This document shows, one piece after another, positions 24,825 through 36,837 of a stretch of 64,000 bases of DNA (positions are counted from its first letter, which is position 1; each line of letters begins with the position of its first letter). Origin of the DNA: Casuarina equisetifolia (lineage: Eukaryota; Streptophyta; Magnoliopsida; Fagales; Casuarinaceae); contig CM052362.1 of the NCBI GenBank assembly GCA_028551475.1, positions 20,070,021 through 20,134,020 on the forward strand, in the 5' to 3' direction. The notes below the pieces were generated by a model. That model was not told the DNA's origin. It made no database searches and saw only the letters and a program-made list of their open reading frames with translations. Both the position numbers and the translations under genes were made by a program.

Positions 24825-27595
24825 ATGGAGAAGGACATAGAATTGGGTTCTACAGGGCAGGCTTCCCCTGAAGTTCCATCTCTCATCCAGTTTATATCAT
24901 CGAATGAAGTTTCCGGCTTTGATGACCTCAAGTGCACTAGCCTCACCGTTGATCAAATTGAGCCAACTGAATCTGAATCTCTTAGTTCATCGTCCGACGT
25001 AATTTCTTCTCTAATTCTGCGATTCTGGAAAGGATCTGACATTAGTAGATAGCATTTCTTGACGAAAATACTGTTGATTCAGAAACTTTTACCTTCTCCT
25101 GCAAGATCTTTTTTGTGCATTGTCTACTATGTTCGTTCTTTTAATGATACATGAGAAAACACAAAAAAGATATAATGATTTAGACACATAATATACTTGT
25201 TCACTACCTAAAACGACTTCTTCTTTTGTCAGGAAAAAGAAACAGAACACATAATCCATCATCAAAGGATACATTCTCTTTCCATCAGCATGCCTCCGTC
25301 TCCTGTGGGAGTTCACTTGCAGGACACCAGAAGAGTTCTCTTCAGTACTGAAACAAATGGCGGTCTAGATTCTCCTGCTGTCCCTGATATAGCTAGCGGC
25401 AAACCCCCGAGAAAGCCGAAACATTTTTCTCAGCCAATGCCAAAAACCGGTTCATATGCTCAGACAAATGCTGGGGGACAATTCGCGTACCATCAGAGTA
25501 TCAAAACGTTCAAGGATAAGAGATTTGATTCTTTCAAGACATGGTCTGGGAAACTTGAGAGGCAGATCACAATACTACGTGGAAGGCCGCCGCAGGAAGA
25601 AGATGAAACTGAGGAAGAAACAGTGCCGAAGAGAGAAGTTGAAAGAAATTTACCTGTGGAGCGATACTTCGATGCCCTGCAAGGGCCAGAGCTAGACACC
25701 CTTAAGGTATGCACTTTTCTTCACCCACTATTATGCACATTTTACTTCTTGTTATATTCTTAATATTTTGGTTTGGCTACATCTCGAAATTTGAACTCAG
25801 CTCATAAAATTGGGTGGTCCGATGATTAACTTAGAGTTTGAAGTAAACAGGGGGTTTGTTTCATGAAGATCAAAGGGTTGATTTTAATCGATCAAGGCTA
25901 CCCTTACCACAATTATGAATAATGAAAACATTATTTGTATCTAATTTAACTAGCAAACGTGTGATTTATATAGCTTTTTCTCTATTTGGGGTTAGACATT
26001 TCTAGTCCAACTCCATATGAATTCTTTTATTAGCCTAATGATTAATGGACTGTTTCTCATGCCTAGAATAATAAGTAAATCTCTGTTTCTAGTATACTCA
26101 TGGTGACAACGCGTCCTATGTGTTTTACCTTGTCGGATCATACAATGATCTTGTTTTTCTCCGGTGAAGCCAAATGTTGTAGTGCTTGGTGATTCTTGAT
26201 CATAACGACGGTTCCTCTTTTAACAGGCTTCAGAGGAAATAGTGCTACCAAATGACAGTACATGGCCATTTCTCCTGCGTTATCCCATCTCTTCATTTGG
26301 TATCTGTCTTGGTATTAGCAGCCAAGCAATTATGTGGAAAGCCCTGGCCACCTCTCCCTCCACAAAATTTCTTCACATAAGCCTGAAGGTGAATCTTGTA
26401 CTATGGTGCCTTTCCATTGCTCTTGTAGCCACTGTCGGTTCCATCTATCTTCTGAAAATGATTCTCTACTTTGAAGCCGTTCGGCGTGAGTACTACCACC
26501 CGGTCCGTATCAACTTCTTCTTTGCCCCATGGATAGCCCTCATGTTCTTAGGCCTCGGAGTGCCACCTTCTATTACCACCCACCTCCCTCAACCTCTCTG
26601 GTATGTTCTTATGTGTCCACTTTTCCTTCTTAAGCTTAAGATCTATGGACAATGGATGTCGGGAGGCCGAAGGAGGCTCTCAAAGGTGTGCAATCCTTCA
26701 AACCATCTTGCGGTTGTTGGGAATTTTGTGGGGGCTTTACTAGGTGCATCAATGGGGCTAAAAGAAGGGCCTATATACTTCTTTGCCGTTGGGTTGGCTC
26801 ACTACGTGGTCCTGTTTGTTACCCTCTACCAAAGACTTCCAACAAATGAGACACTTCCAAAAGACCTCCATCCAGTATTCTTTCTGTTTGTCGCAGCCCC
26901 CAGTGTTGCTTCAATAGCATGGGCAACGATTCAAGGCTCATTTGATTCTGGTGCACGGATTGCTTACTTCATCGCGCTGTTCCTTTACATGTCACTGGTT
27001 AGTATCTCTGTTCTCTAATTCGAATGTTAATTTAGTAGTGGATTGCCGAGAACCGAAACTCATTTCCTGAATGAATTCTGTGTTTTGCAGGCAGTACGGC
27101 TTAATTTTTTCCGAGGATTCAAGTAAGATATGGATTTGACTATTATTTATCCTTATGGAAGTATTGTTCCCTCTGCTTGTGGTCAATCATCTGATGTTCT
27201 GTCTTATTTGCGTCCATAGGTTCTCAGTGGCATGGTGGGCATATACCTTCCCCATGACTGGTGCTGCGATAGCAACCATGAAGTACTCGTCTCATGTCGG
27301 TGGTGTAGTAACACAAGCTATGGCCGTCCTGTTATCCGGCATTGCCACGCTTACAGTTGCTGGTCTGTTTATGACGACTATCTTGCACGCCTTTGTTCTC
27401 CGAGACCTTTTCCCCAATGACATTGCTATTGCCATCAGTGACAAAAAGCCAAAACCACACAAGAAGTGGTTCCATCTAAGACATGGTAGCTCAGACTCCT
27501 CAGATATCGAAAAATTCTTGAAATTTAATTGTGCAAGTTGCAGAGTTCCGGAAGCCGCTCAAAATCCTCAACCGGTTGAAAGTCAAGCAGCTTAG
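24825..27595 (+). CDS. SLAH3-like S-type anion channel, downstream tandem copy, intact
   Basis: Exons: 24825-24998, 25233-25706, 26227-26997, 27091-27122, 27220-27595. The joined frame is 1824 bases, or 608 residues plus stop. Arabidopsis SLAH3 is of similar length. Residues 1 to about 215 are the hydrophilic, serine-rich N-terminus, which in this family is the target of CPK and CIPK kinases. The ten-helix membrane domain runs from about WPFLLRYPIS (near 227) to LRDLFPNDIAIAIS. A basic, histidine-rich tail follows. The FSVAWWAYTFPMT stretch at the start of the last exon corresponds to the pore region holding the gating phenylalanine of SLAC1. The long N-terminus and GPELD motif point to SLAH2/SLAH3 rather than SLAC1 or SLAH1. 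One oddity is Lys in LKLKIYGQW where the upstream copy and the family have Glu. Poly(A) signal at 27785. Confidence 0.92.
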
Positions 27596-27784
27596 GCCTC
27601 TAGGTCCATGTTTTATAGTCCATAAGCGGTTGGTGACATTCCATGAGTCTTTTCGCTACTTGCTTGCCTGGGAGGAACAGAGTTTATGTTTTGACTGTTC
27701 CAACGATCATGCGTGCAGAGTGAATCAAAAGTTCTTAGAACTAGACGAGAGTGAAGCACAGCCAGTAGCCCAGCTGAATACTGT

Positions 27785-27790
27785 AATAAA
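27785..27790 (+). terminator. Poly(A) signal of the downstream channel copy
   Basis: AATAAA lies 190 bases after the stop, in the same context as in the upstream copy. Confidence 0.6.
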
Positions 27791-28943
27791 GTTTTGTATG
27801 TATGCTGTCTACTAGAAAAACAAAAAGAGTGTACAATGGATTTCGTTCTGTTCTATCTATTGTGATGTATGCCACAAGGTAAGCCATATAGGGCTTTGAT
27901 ATTTTCCTTCGCAGCTGCCAAACTGAAGGAACATCAGATATGGTGATTGATAATGCATACATTAAAGTAAGCACATTAACAACACAGTTACATACTAAAC
28001 CGTGCTGGAGGGTTCGTGAACAGAGACTGTTGTTGTTGAAGCTTATAAGATGAGAAAGGTGCTTGCATTATGAGCATGCCAATGATTCTAAAGCAATTGA
28101 ACTCGAGAGATATGTGAAACAAGGACGAACCCAGATGGTTGTGCATCCTTTCAGATCATGGATCGAGTTTGAAATGTTCAGCAAAAAGTACCTAGACTTG
28201 GAAAGATAGTCATATGTAGCAGAAATGATGCTCCCTAAATGTGGGTTAGGAATTATGAATTGCAAAAACCACCCTTTTATTTTCTAACCAATCGGAGTTT
28301 CGAAATATGTAACTTCTAGTTGAGACTTTTCAAGAGCTCATTAGGTTTTATAATGTTCATAATCTTCACCATGAATCCCCAAAATCTTCGTGAATACGCA
28401 TTACTTCCGTCAATCGACGTGCATTCAAAAGGGCAACTTCTGAAGCTAGTTCGAGTCTTTAATCATGTATACTACATTCATGATAAAAATCTTCGGACGC
28501 AAGGCTGCCATGCAACTGTGTCACTCAGTTTGCACTGCTATTCGTTACGTCTCTAGAAATTATATGCAGTGGCTTAGTCCATGAGGCCAGGAAAGAGTCC
28601 AGTCCGCACATCTAATTGTAGGAAAAGGGGTGCTCCACTGCTGAAGACAAAAACGGCTTACAAACTTGTCACCTGTTCATAGAAGGACGTGTTGGATAAA
28701 TGCTTTTGGCTGGTTAGCTTAAATGGGTACTTGGTCAAACTACGTGGTTACTAGGTTATAACAATTTAACTAGTTTAATTAGGTGATTAGTTAGTACATT
28801 ACATCTAAAAATAACTTTTTGATAAAATGAAAATTAAAAATTTCTCTCAAAAGTATGATATTTCTTTCAAAAAATTTAAGGCACGATTCTATCTTAAAAA
28901 TTAGTATTCTCTCGAAGGATGAGTACTATTCAAGTTATTTTCT

Positions 28944-30470
28944 TTTTTACTTTGGTTATGATCCAAAATCATTCCAAATGAGCTTCAATCAATTGCCCCA
29001 AGGCTACGTTATGTATTCTGATTATCATACCGTAACACTATCATTCTCCCAAAGATTATAAAAGCCAAGCAGCTGCTGTATGGACCCTCGCCTAGTGGTG
29101 CAATGAATGCTAGTGCAACACAAGGTGTGAAAAAGTAGGTCGTAGGCATCACTCTTTGTCTTAATACTTTTAAGAATGATCTTAGGCAGATTTGCTTCCG
29201 ACAAGAGGCATGTGACAAACTTGTGGTCCCTTGGCCTGTTTCGGATGATGTGTCTACAAGTTGCTCCAAAGAAGTTTTCTGGATGCATACGACTCTTGGA
29301 AAAGGAAGATAAACTTGCTAACTTCATCATAATCAGTTTGGTGATACAAATTTATCCGATTAAATGTACATGACATAGCATATACAGTTACCCAAAAACA
29401 AAAAAAGGCGTAGCAGTTGATAGACATTGGAATTCTTGGTGCATCCATCATAGAGACTCTAGTTGTTTCATTTTTGCCTCTCAATCAATCTCTATCTCAC
29501 ACTCGTTGCTATATCTGGTCCTCTCTGCTGTAATGGTCAACCTGCTTTCTTTAGGGGAAGTTGGGTCTTCATTATATATATATTTTTGTTGGTTTTTTCT
29601 TATTTCGATTTTCTTTGGCTCAGCTCAACTGCTAACCTCTGTATATCACTCCTACAGGAGCCCTTCTCAATGTGATAAATTAAAGTCTAGTCATACCCTC
29701 TATATTCATCTTCCATATATATACATATTTACGGAGGCTTTCCTCTAAAGCTAACTCGGATAACTGGATATATCTGCTATGTATTTGTTATCTGCTGCAT
29801 GGGACGACGCATGGGGAGAATTTGAGGCCAACAATAAGCCTTGTAGAAATTCTAGCGTTGATATTCCTTTGTAGATTATTCGTCCATTTGTTCGAGATAA
29901 AACGGATCCCAAGTTCGTGTTTCCACCTTCAATCCTGAGTCAATATATTTTGGACTAATCTTGGAAACCCTATCCTTCACTTGCAAGTCCACAATCCATT
30001 GATGGCGAACAACATGGATGACGTTCCGGTCCCCCACAACCTAATTCAAGTAGCAAGAAGAGGAAGACAAGCAAAGAAGTTAAAGGTGGTCCTGGTTGCT
30101 CTTCCTTCCGTTCGAACCAGAAAATCTGTAACGGGTTTAGTAGCTTTCATTAGATTGGGTTAAATGAAAAAAATGTGTCCTCCATGCGAGACGGGTTCTT
30201 CGTGCACCACTCCAAATCTTGTGGTAAGAGCTTTCGTGGGATGAGAAGCAAATCTTGACTTATGTAAAACGAGGAGCACCTTGTGGGAAAAATCAGCAAC
30301 AATAATCAGTGTATTGATGATCCAAAACAGGAGAGAAGAGCAACAATAACCAAGGAATCAACGTCAAGTGGCTAGAAAAGTGCTCAGCAATTCCAAGAAT
30401 AGAAGTCCCTCGAATTCAAATGGCCAAAGCTTAGATAAGGTAAGAAGTAAAGATTAGATGAAGATAAAGA
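28944..30470. other. Spacer after the tandem array
   Basis: No gene was recognised. Short frames occur on both strands at 29009-29373 and near 29981-30163, the latter basic and K/R-rich. None carries a motif I know. The stretch 29060-29330 looks like decayed coding sequence, but I cannot name its family. Confidence 0.35.
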
Positions 30471-30473
30471 ATA

Positions 30474-30795
30474 GATAACTCAAAGTGAGGTCTCTCTCTA
30501 ATGAGACTTATGAGATAAAGTTTATATTTAACATAACTTAAAATATTGTGAAGTCTTTCTCTAATGAATTCAATTCTAAGTTAAAAGTCAAGTTACATGT
30601 CAGACGTAGCAAAATTGAAAACGGAACCCAAAGAATTAAAATAAAGATTGAATAACTCAAAATATCAAAACTATCTAGTTGTTAAAAAGTGATGTCTCTT
30701 TCTAAGAAGACTTATGAGATAAAATTTATATTTAACATAACTTAAAATAATGTGAAGTCTCTCTCTTACAAAACTTGACTCTAAGTCAAACGTAA
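30474..30795. repeat. Two diverged direct repeats of about 160 bp
   Basis: The sequence 'ataactcaaagtgaggtctctctct ... atttaacataacttaaaat ... gtgaagtct' at about 30474-30640 recurs at about 30650-30795 with substitutions. Both copies share 'cttatgagataaa' and 'atatttaacataactta'. They are non-coding and arranged in tandem. Confidence 0.7.
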
Positions 30796-30796
30796 A

Positions 30797-31040
30797 GTGA
30801 TGTGATCACTAACATTGGCACGTAACAAAATAAAAAACGGAACCTAAAGAACTAAAATGGAGGTGGCCATCAAACTTTGGCATTTTGCCTGGCACAGTTT
30901 GTCCATGTCTCCCTAAGGCGCTCACTAACACGGGCACGTAACAAAGTCGAAAACGGAACCCAAAAGTATAGAGGAACGGAAAGGGACGGGGTCATCAAAC
31001 CTTGGCATTTTTCCTAGCGCAGTTTGTCCATGTCTCTTTA
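30797..31040. repeat. Two tandem copies of about 120 bp
   Basis: The first copy (30797-30914) and the second (30918-31040) share 'cgtaacaaa', 'acggaacc', 'catcaaac.ttggcattt' and 'cagtttgtccatgtctc'. A fragment of the same unit (aaacggaacccaaagaatta) also sits at about 30617-30640, so the two repeat families interlock. Confidence 0.7.
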
Positions 31041-33225
31041 TTCTGCATGCTGACATGTGACAAACTTTATACTCTTGCCTTATTATTCCCTTCCCATTCA
31101 AGTGGCCAATACTGGGCCGAGTAAACATGGGGTTCATTTCACGGGAAGGACTCACAATTGGAGTTCCAAGATCCGAGAATGGATCACACCAGTCCGTAAA
31201 TCCGCCAGTAGAACCAAAGCTAACATTTCAAGTCATCTAAGAACTTTTATACTGCTGCAAGAAGGTATTCTGCAGGTTTGCACGCTAAGTTAGTATTGCC
31301 TCTCTTTTGGGCTGTGATGGTACTGCTGAAGTAGGAGCAGGCGTATAACAGGTGCCAGAATGTTGCAGCAGATATTTGGCGTGAGGAGTGAATGGGGAGG
31401 GATCTATCAGTGTACTAATAACCCGCAATGAATCCAGTATACAGCAATCTGTCAGTAATGGAATCAAAGAATTTTCCTCCCCGTAAGTTTTGCTTCCATC
31501 CGTTGCCTTTGTCACACTTCTTCTACTCGCTTGTACACTGAGATGATAAAGGAATATAAAGGAATCCCCTCCAACTTTGGAGAAATCGATTCCAGGGAGA
31601 AGAATTATTTGATTCTTGAAGTGAGAACAGAAAAGGGAGATTGCTGTCAAGACAGATGTACCTAACATGGGTGGAATTCAGGCTTCCCTCACAAACTTTC
31701 ATTTCATTATACATAACTAGATCACATGTGAAGAATAAAAGGGTTGACAATCATTTATGAACAAAACGTAAGAGGAAGCAGCATACAAAGTCATTAAGTT
31801 TGATCTTGGGCAGACTCCCTATATTTGATTAGCTAGATTAGTTCATCTGAAATATTAACACAACCCTTGATAAATGTGGATTATGAACTATATCACTCAA
31901 ATTTTTCTTGGTTCTTTTCCAGAAGTTGGTCAGCTGCTCTCACCCATCAAAAATAGATTGATTCTTAAATCCAAATTCATGACCTTCTCACGATTAATTT
32001 TTTTTTGCTGAAAACGATTACATAGAATATGAATTTACTGTGAACCGCCAAGACACCAGTTGTCACAACAAATTAAATATTGGGTGTGCTGATTTTTCTA
32101 ACGTGTTTTTGGTGTTGCCAAATTCTTTTCCAAAGGAGACAGAGAGACATATAGATTTTTACGGTCCCCTATGCCTATGGCCTTGCAAAAGGAAAGCACC
32201 ATGTCAAAAAGTTTTGCTCATAAGGAGACACAAAAGTCAATACAGGAATCAACCATGATACCAAGACTGCATTCACAATTTACTTTAGGGTGCAAATTTG
32301 TGAAACCATGTTCAGAATTTCTCATCTTGTGGAACGAAAAGAGCAACAATTGGCTTGAGAGCCTGTGAATTGAGGCAGCTAGAAAACAGGAACGGTTTTT
32401 TCTTTAATTCACTTCTAGAAGTGGTAGATCTAAGAAGGTAAAGAGACTTGGAAACACTTCCCGCTACCTACCTCAACGCGGATTCATTCAAGATATTGAA
32501 TATCTTATTGAAAGCCCCAGTCTTTAAAGCAAACAGCTAGGAATTCATTTTTGGGAGTAAAAGGCCATTGTGGCAATGACTAAACATGGCCCTCTTCCCA
32601 ACACCATATGAAAGTACCACTTCGAATTTTGTTAGCATTTGAATGTACAGATTCATCATAAAAGAAAGAAAAACAAGAGGTCGTAAGCAGAATATGCTGA
32701 CATAGACATAAGTCACTTGCTATATTCCTTTAAGTGGGTTCATTAAAACGCGTGCAGAGATTAGAAAAAGAGGGGAAAAAGGTATGTTAAACCTTTCTTT
32801 TCAAACCACTGTAGTTCTCCAAGTCAGTCATATTGACTCCTATCTAAATACAGACAGTATGATGCCACGACTTCAGTAAGTCTAATATTATCATTAACAG
32901 AACATTTACAGGAACAAGACAGATTCTTTGCAACAGCAAGTGTTCCTCCCATAATTAAAAGACAAATACAAGATCGTCATATATTCTCCTCCCTAATGTC
33001 CAGAATTTGCCACAAAGCTTCTGCTCACTTGCACGACAAAACATTAAATTATCATCCCAAGATAGAAGGGAAAGGGACAAAGACCATGTGGCTGATGATC
33101 TTTTGTCACCTCACATTTCTGCTGCTTCCATGTGCCTTTTTGATTGCTCCTTTCATTTCTTCCGCTTCTACCTCTTCATTCGTTTTCTTTTCTTCATTTT
33201 CTTTGTTCTGTATAACACCCTCACT
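31041..33225. other. Spacer downstream of the MAKR gene
   Basis: I see no supported gene. A minus-strand frame of 127 codons (31668-31285) has no start context and no motif. Pyrimidine-rich sequence at 33115-33235 is just downstream of the MAKR stop codon on that gene's strand and may be its 3' UTR. Confidence 0.35.
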
Positions 33226-33983
33226 TCATTTTTCTGAAAATAACAAAGTTCTAAAAGATGTTAGTTGATACCCACAAATGTATGCAGAAGAATAATATAG
33301 CATAAGCAATAACCTATTTAGAGAGACATACCAATGGATCTTTTGCAGTGGAGAACTGCCTCATAAATTGAACTCTCGGAGTCGCAGGACTTGCGCCAAT
33401 CATCAACTGAGTAAGCTACACTTATCCTTGGAGATATGTCAGAGGAATACGACCAGTTCTTCCCCACCTTATGAGCTCTTCTATCAACACTTCCCACTTT
33501 AGAAGACTTCCTTCCTCTTAGTCTTCGCAACAAGGGCCCAAGAAAATCCAAGTACTTTTGAAAGATTTGCTTTGATAGTCTTCGACACCTTCTGAGGGAA
33601 GAGTTTTTATCATCTGAAGCAAGGTTTTGTGGTGCAAGGGAAGAAGATGGCTTGGTAGGAATGAAATCTGAGGCCTCACAACATGCGTCCATCTTCAATG
33701 GGTCGGCAAAGAGAGGCATAACATAGCCATTGGAGAAGAGCTCGTCTGCATGAACTAGAGTGAGAGGAGATTGTGAAACGGGGAAGTCGAATTTGAAATC
33801 TTCAGAGTTTCTGAAGAATCTCTTGGAGGGTGGCATACTTGGGTCCATCTCGATGAATGAAGCTTCATCGGACGCATCAATTGAGGACCTGCAGGAGTTT
33901 TCGAGGCTCTCCAAAGATGGTTTTAGGTTTACTAACCAACTGTATGAAAAGCTGTCAATAGAAAGAGATCCTGAAGCTTCCAT
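33226..33983 (-). CDS. Membrane-associated kinase regulator (MAKR6-like)
   Basis: MAKR proteins are plant-specific, unstructured, membrane-attached regulators. The best known, BKI1 and MAKR5, act at the plasma membrane next to receptor kinases. Two exons on the minus strand, 33983-33332 and 33233-33226, join by a GT-AG intron to 219 residues ending KRSIEK. The earlier in-frame codon at 33992 is GTG, so ATG 33983 is the start. Typical features are the N-terminal SIDSFSYSWLVN, then DEASFIEMDPSMPPSKRFF at about 40-58, the FKFDFP block, LVHADELFSNGYVMPLF, a basic centre (RLSKQIFQKYLDFLGPLLRR) and the C-terminal SSIYEAVLHCKRSI. Similarity to Arabidopsis MAKR6 is from memory. The last exon adds only two codons and the stop. 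Confidence 0.85.
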
Positions 33984-34084
33984 GAAAGTCACCTGTATTG
34001 AGATATGTAGGGAGTTTGGCGGAGATGGAGGAACAGTTTGTCTGCGAGAGAAAATACACCGGGTAGGACGCTGATGCCCTCTTG

Positions 34085-34120
34085 CATGGTGTAAAACTTA
34101 TGCCTAGACATATATATGTA
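34085..34120 (-). promoter_or_regulatory. TATA-like element upstream of the MAKR gene
   Basis: The minus strand reads ACATATATATGTC at about 34108-34118, some 130 bases before the start codon. The spacing is plausible for a TATA box followed by a 5' UTR of about 100 bases. Confidence 0.35.
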
Positions 34121-36830
34121 CACCTTAGTATCGAAATAGTTTCTCCAAGAAGTTGCTTGTGTGGTTATCTGTGAGAGAACGAACTTGAATAATTGAAAAA
34201 GAGGAAAGCAGATAAAGAGAAAAGAAACAGAAATGTGAGCCCACGACAGGACCCATAATGTCCCGTTGCATCAGCAGTTTTACTCACCTTTTTTCTTTCC
34301 ATCATTTTTTCCTTCCTACCTTCACAAACAAGATGGTTCCTCTTTAATAAATCTATTTTTTTCACAAACAATCAGAAGTAACTAAAAGAGAAGCAGAATA
34401 AGGTTCATGAATGCTCCATTTTTTTTAATTCCAAGCTGCCTTTTGAAATTAAAATACAGAATAAGCAGAAGCAGAAGCAGGTCCTGCCCTTTCGAATTCT
34501 CATAAAACGACATGCCATAAGAAAAAGGTAATGATAAGAGAATCATTCTTCTTTTGTAAGCAGGTTCATGCATGCCCCATTAATAGCTCAAGCTGCTCCA
34601 GAAACAAGAATAAAGGAAGTACACTATGTTCTAACAAATTCTGGATGTTTTCTCGGAATCCTATAATGTCTACATTCTGGACAAAGTGATGATGCTTGCT
34701 TAGCTTGCTCTCTTTTGTCATTGTCTTCAATGCCATTTTGTACTTGCCCAATTTTGAGTGGGTCAGACCATTTGAGGGGATAATTTCATTATTCTGATGC
34801 TCACATCCTAACCACTGCAGAAAAAGACTCAAAGCTGGCTAATAAAAGTATTTGATATCCTATTATAGCCGGTTGGTGCTCTAAATAAAATAATAACACC
34901 GTATTTCTTAAAAGGCCATGTTGCAAACGTTAAAGTAGGTCCTTCATCAGCTCATGAGCGAAGGATAATGAATTCAATTTTCGATGCCACAATTTTCCAT
35001 TGCTTTCCAACGAACTTGGACCATAAGGTGCTTTTGAGAACTGCTGCGTCAACCACGTTATTAAACCAGATATGCATCGAAAGAACTTAGTGCAGGCCTG
35101 GTCATCAGTCTGAAAGGTTATCAGGTAAATGACCTGAGTTCGAATACAGTTCTGTGAATAACCAGAATTGGTCGTGTTTACACCAGTAATGGTTGGTGAA
35201 TGCTGTTAACCAAGGAACCTATTGAGTTCCTGGTTCCAGAGGACTTTTACTTTCGCTTCATTTCAGGTTTTGGGATCCACGTGATGGAAAGCTGTTCAAA
35301 CAAGACAGACAATCAGAATAATAAGGAACAACAATGGAGGTAATTGAAGAATGGGTTCACATGCTAGAAGACGTCTAAGCTACTATTTTAATGTTTACAG
35401 CCAAGAAAATCTAAGGTTAGGCACGTACCAACAACAAACCAACTGAGCAAATGGTGTGCAATAAAAGAGATATGAGCTTAGATGGCCCATTCATAGGACA
35501 TGCCAATTTGTTTGGACACACAAAATATTTGCTTAGCCATTACGTTTGGTACTTCAGAAAATTAAAACGAGAAAACATGCGCTTTCCTAGATCGAGAGAA
35601 ATAACCTGAGTCTAAGTTGCATGTATACTCAAGGAAGTGAATTTGAGTTTAGGCTCCTTATGTCTTTTAGGTTACTATTTGGGTCATCAAGGAAGTTTAG
35701 ATCCTTAAATTTTTCTTTTTCTTTTTTGGGCTAAGCAAAGAATTTATATATAAGATACATCAATACAAGATGGTTAAGAGTATTATCCCTATGAAAAAAA
35801 ATACATAACATTGTATTCTATAAAAATTATCTCCTAAAGCCTTCAAGCATACTGAATAAGAAATATCAGAATTCTCCTTGCTCAAAGCTCAACATTGGCA
35901 CTCCCTTGAACTTTTTTTGAACATCTAGGTAATCAAACTTTTTCGAAGATTGTGGATATCTCCAATTAGGCATTATTGAGAATCCTTTAGGGTATGATGG
36001 CACATGTGACTCCTACTAGGGAGTCTTCTTCTCTGATGATGTCTTTCAGGGTTTGTTTCTGACCCTTTAAAGGTGACAATGAGGACAGCTTTCATTTCGA
36101 CCACTAAGATGGGGCCAACTTTATCTAATCCAAGAATACAAGACATTTCCAATCAGGTCTGCTCATTGTAATAGAAACCAGAAAAAGGCCTGAAAAAGTT
36201 GGAGATTGAAAAAAAAAAAAAAGACAGAAATTCTGAGCGTCATAGAAAAATCTATCCAAAAAGGTGAATTCAGGCATCGATTCTCCGAACCTCCCTTCCT
36301 TTATAACATCAGAACAAATACACAAGAAGACACTGAAGACAAATCCTATTGTCGAAAACCATTATAGATAAGTCTACAGATTGCCATACGCAGCCACATT
36401 CGTGTCCTTGAATCAGCGGAAGACATCTAGACCAAGAGAAGGAATTTGATGAGGAAATATCAAAGTTACAGGCAAGGAAATTTCTGGCTTTTCCCTCCAC
36501 CAACAGGTAGTGGTGTTTAGTTTGGAATCTCCTCGAGTTTCAACGTCAGAGAAGGCCAGGTCCTTTTCATTCCCAATTGGACTAACCATAGGCTCTACAA
36601 ACAATTATCTTTAGTAGACAGGGTGTCCCGGTGTTGTCGGTGAAAGAAATGAAACATTGACCATGTTTTTCGGGACAAAAGCCAGAAATCGAGAGTGACT
36701 TGAAATCTATCGGTCCCCCCTCATGTGCCCTCTCCAAGAGAAAAAGTAATTGTTAGGAGAATCCAAACATTCATAAATGCAGTTTGATCCAAGAAAAGGA
36801 TGTTTTTGGTTATGCAGAGCGTATTAGATT
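34121..36830. other. Spacer between the MAKR and protease genes
   Basis: No gene was recognised. The 35700-36200 part is AT-rich, with short degraded frames that might come from a non-LTR element, but no catalytic motif is readable. A (A)13 run lies at 36210-36222. Confidence 0.35.
35090..35280 (+). mobile_element. Possible SINE-like remnant
   Basis: A stretch with a tRNA-promoter look: an A-box-like 'tggtcatcagtctgaaagg' is followed about 30 bases later by 'gagttcgaatac', close to the box B consensus GGTTCGAATCC. No clear poly(A) or poly(T) tail or target repeat was found, so the call is tentative. Confidence 0.25.
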
Positions 36831-36837
36831 TTTGAAG

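Larger units (their letters stand above)
23210..28943 (+). repeat. Tandem unit B2 (anion channel region)
   Basis: This is the second head-to-tail unit. It begins at the T-rich motif shared with 17318 and ends 'caagttattttc' near 28943, after which similarity to B1 stops. The two differ by scattered substitutions and small indels, and by one larger gap of about 170 bases downstream of the gene. Confidence 0.9.

Noticed and set aside
35700-36200. LINE reverse transcriptase fragment
   Set aside because: Short frames only; no RT or endonuclease motif could be read, so no family can be supported.
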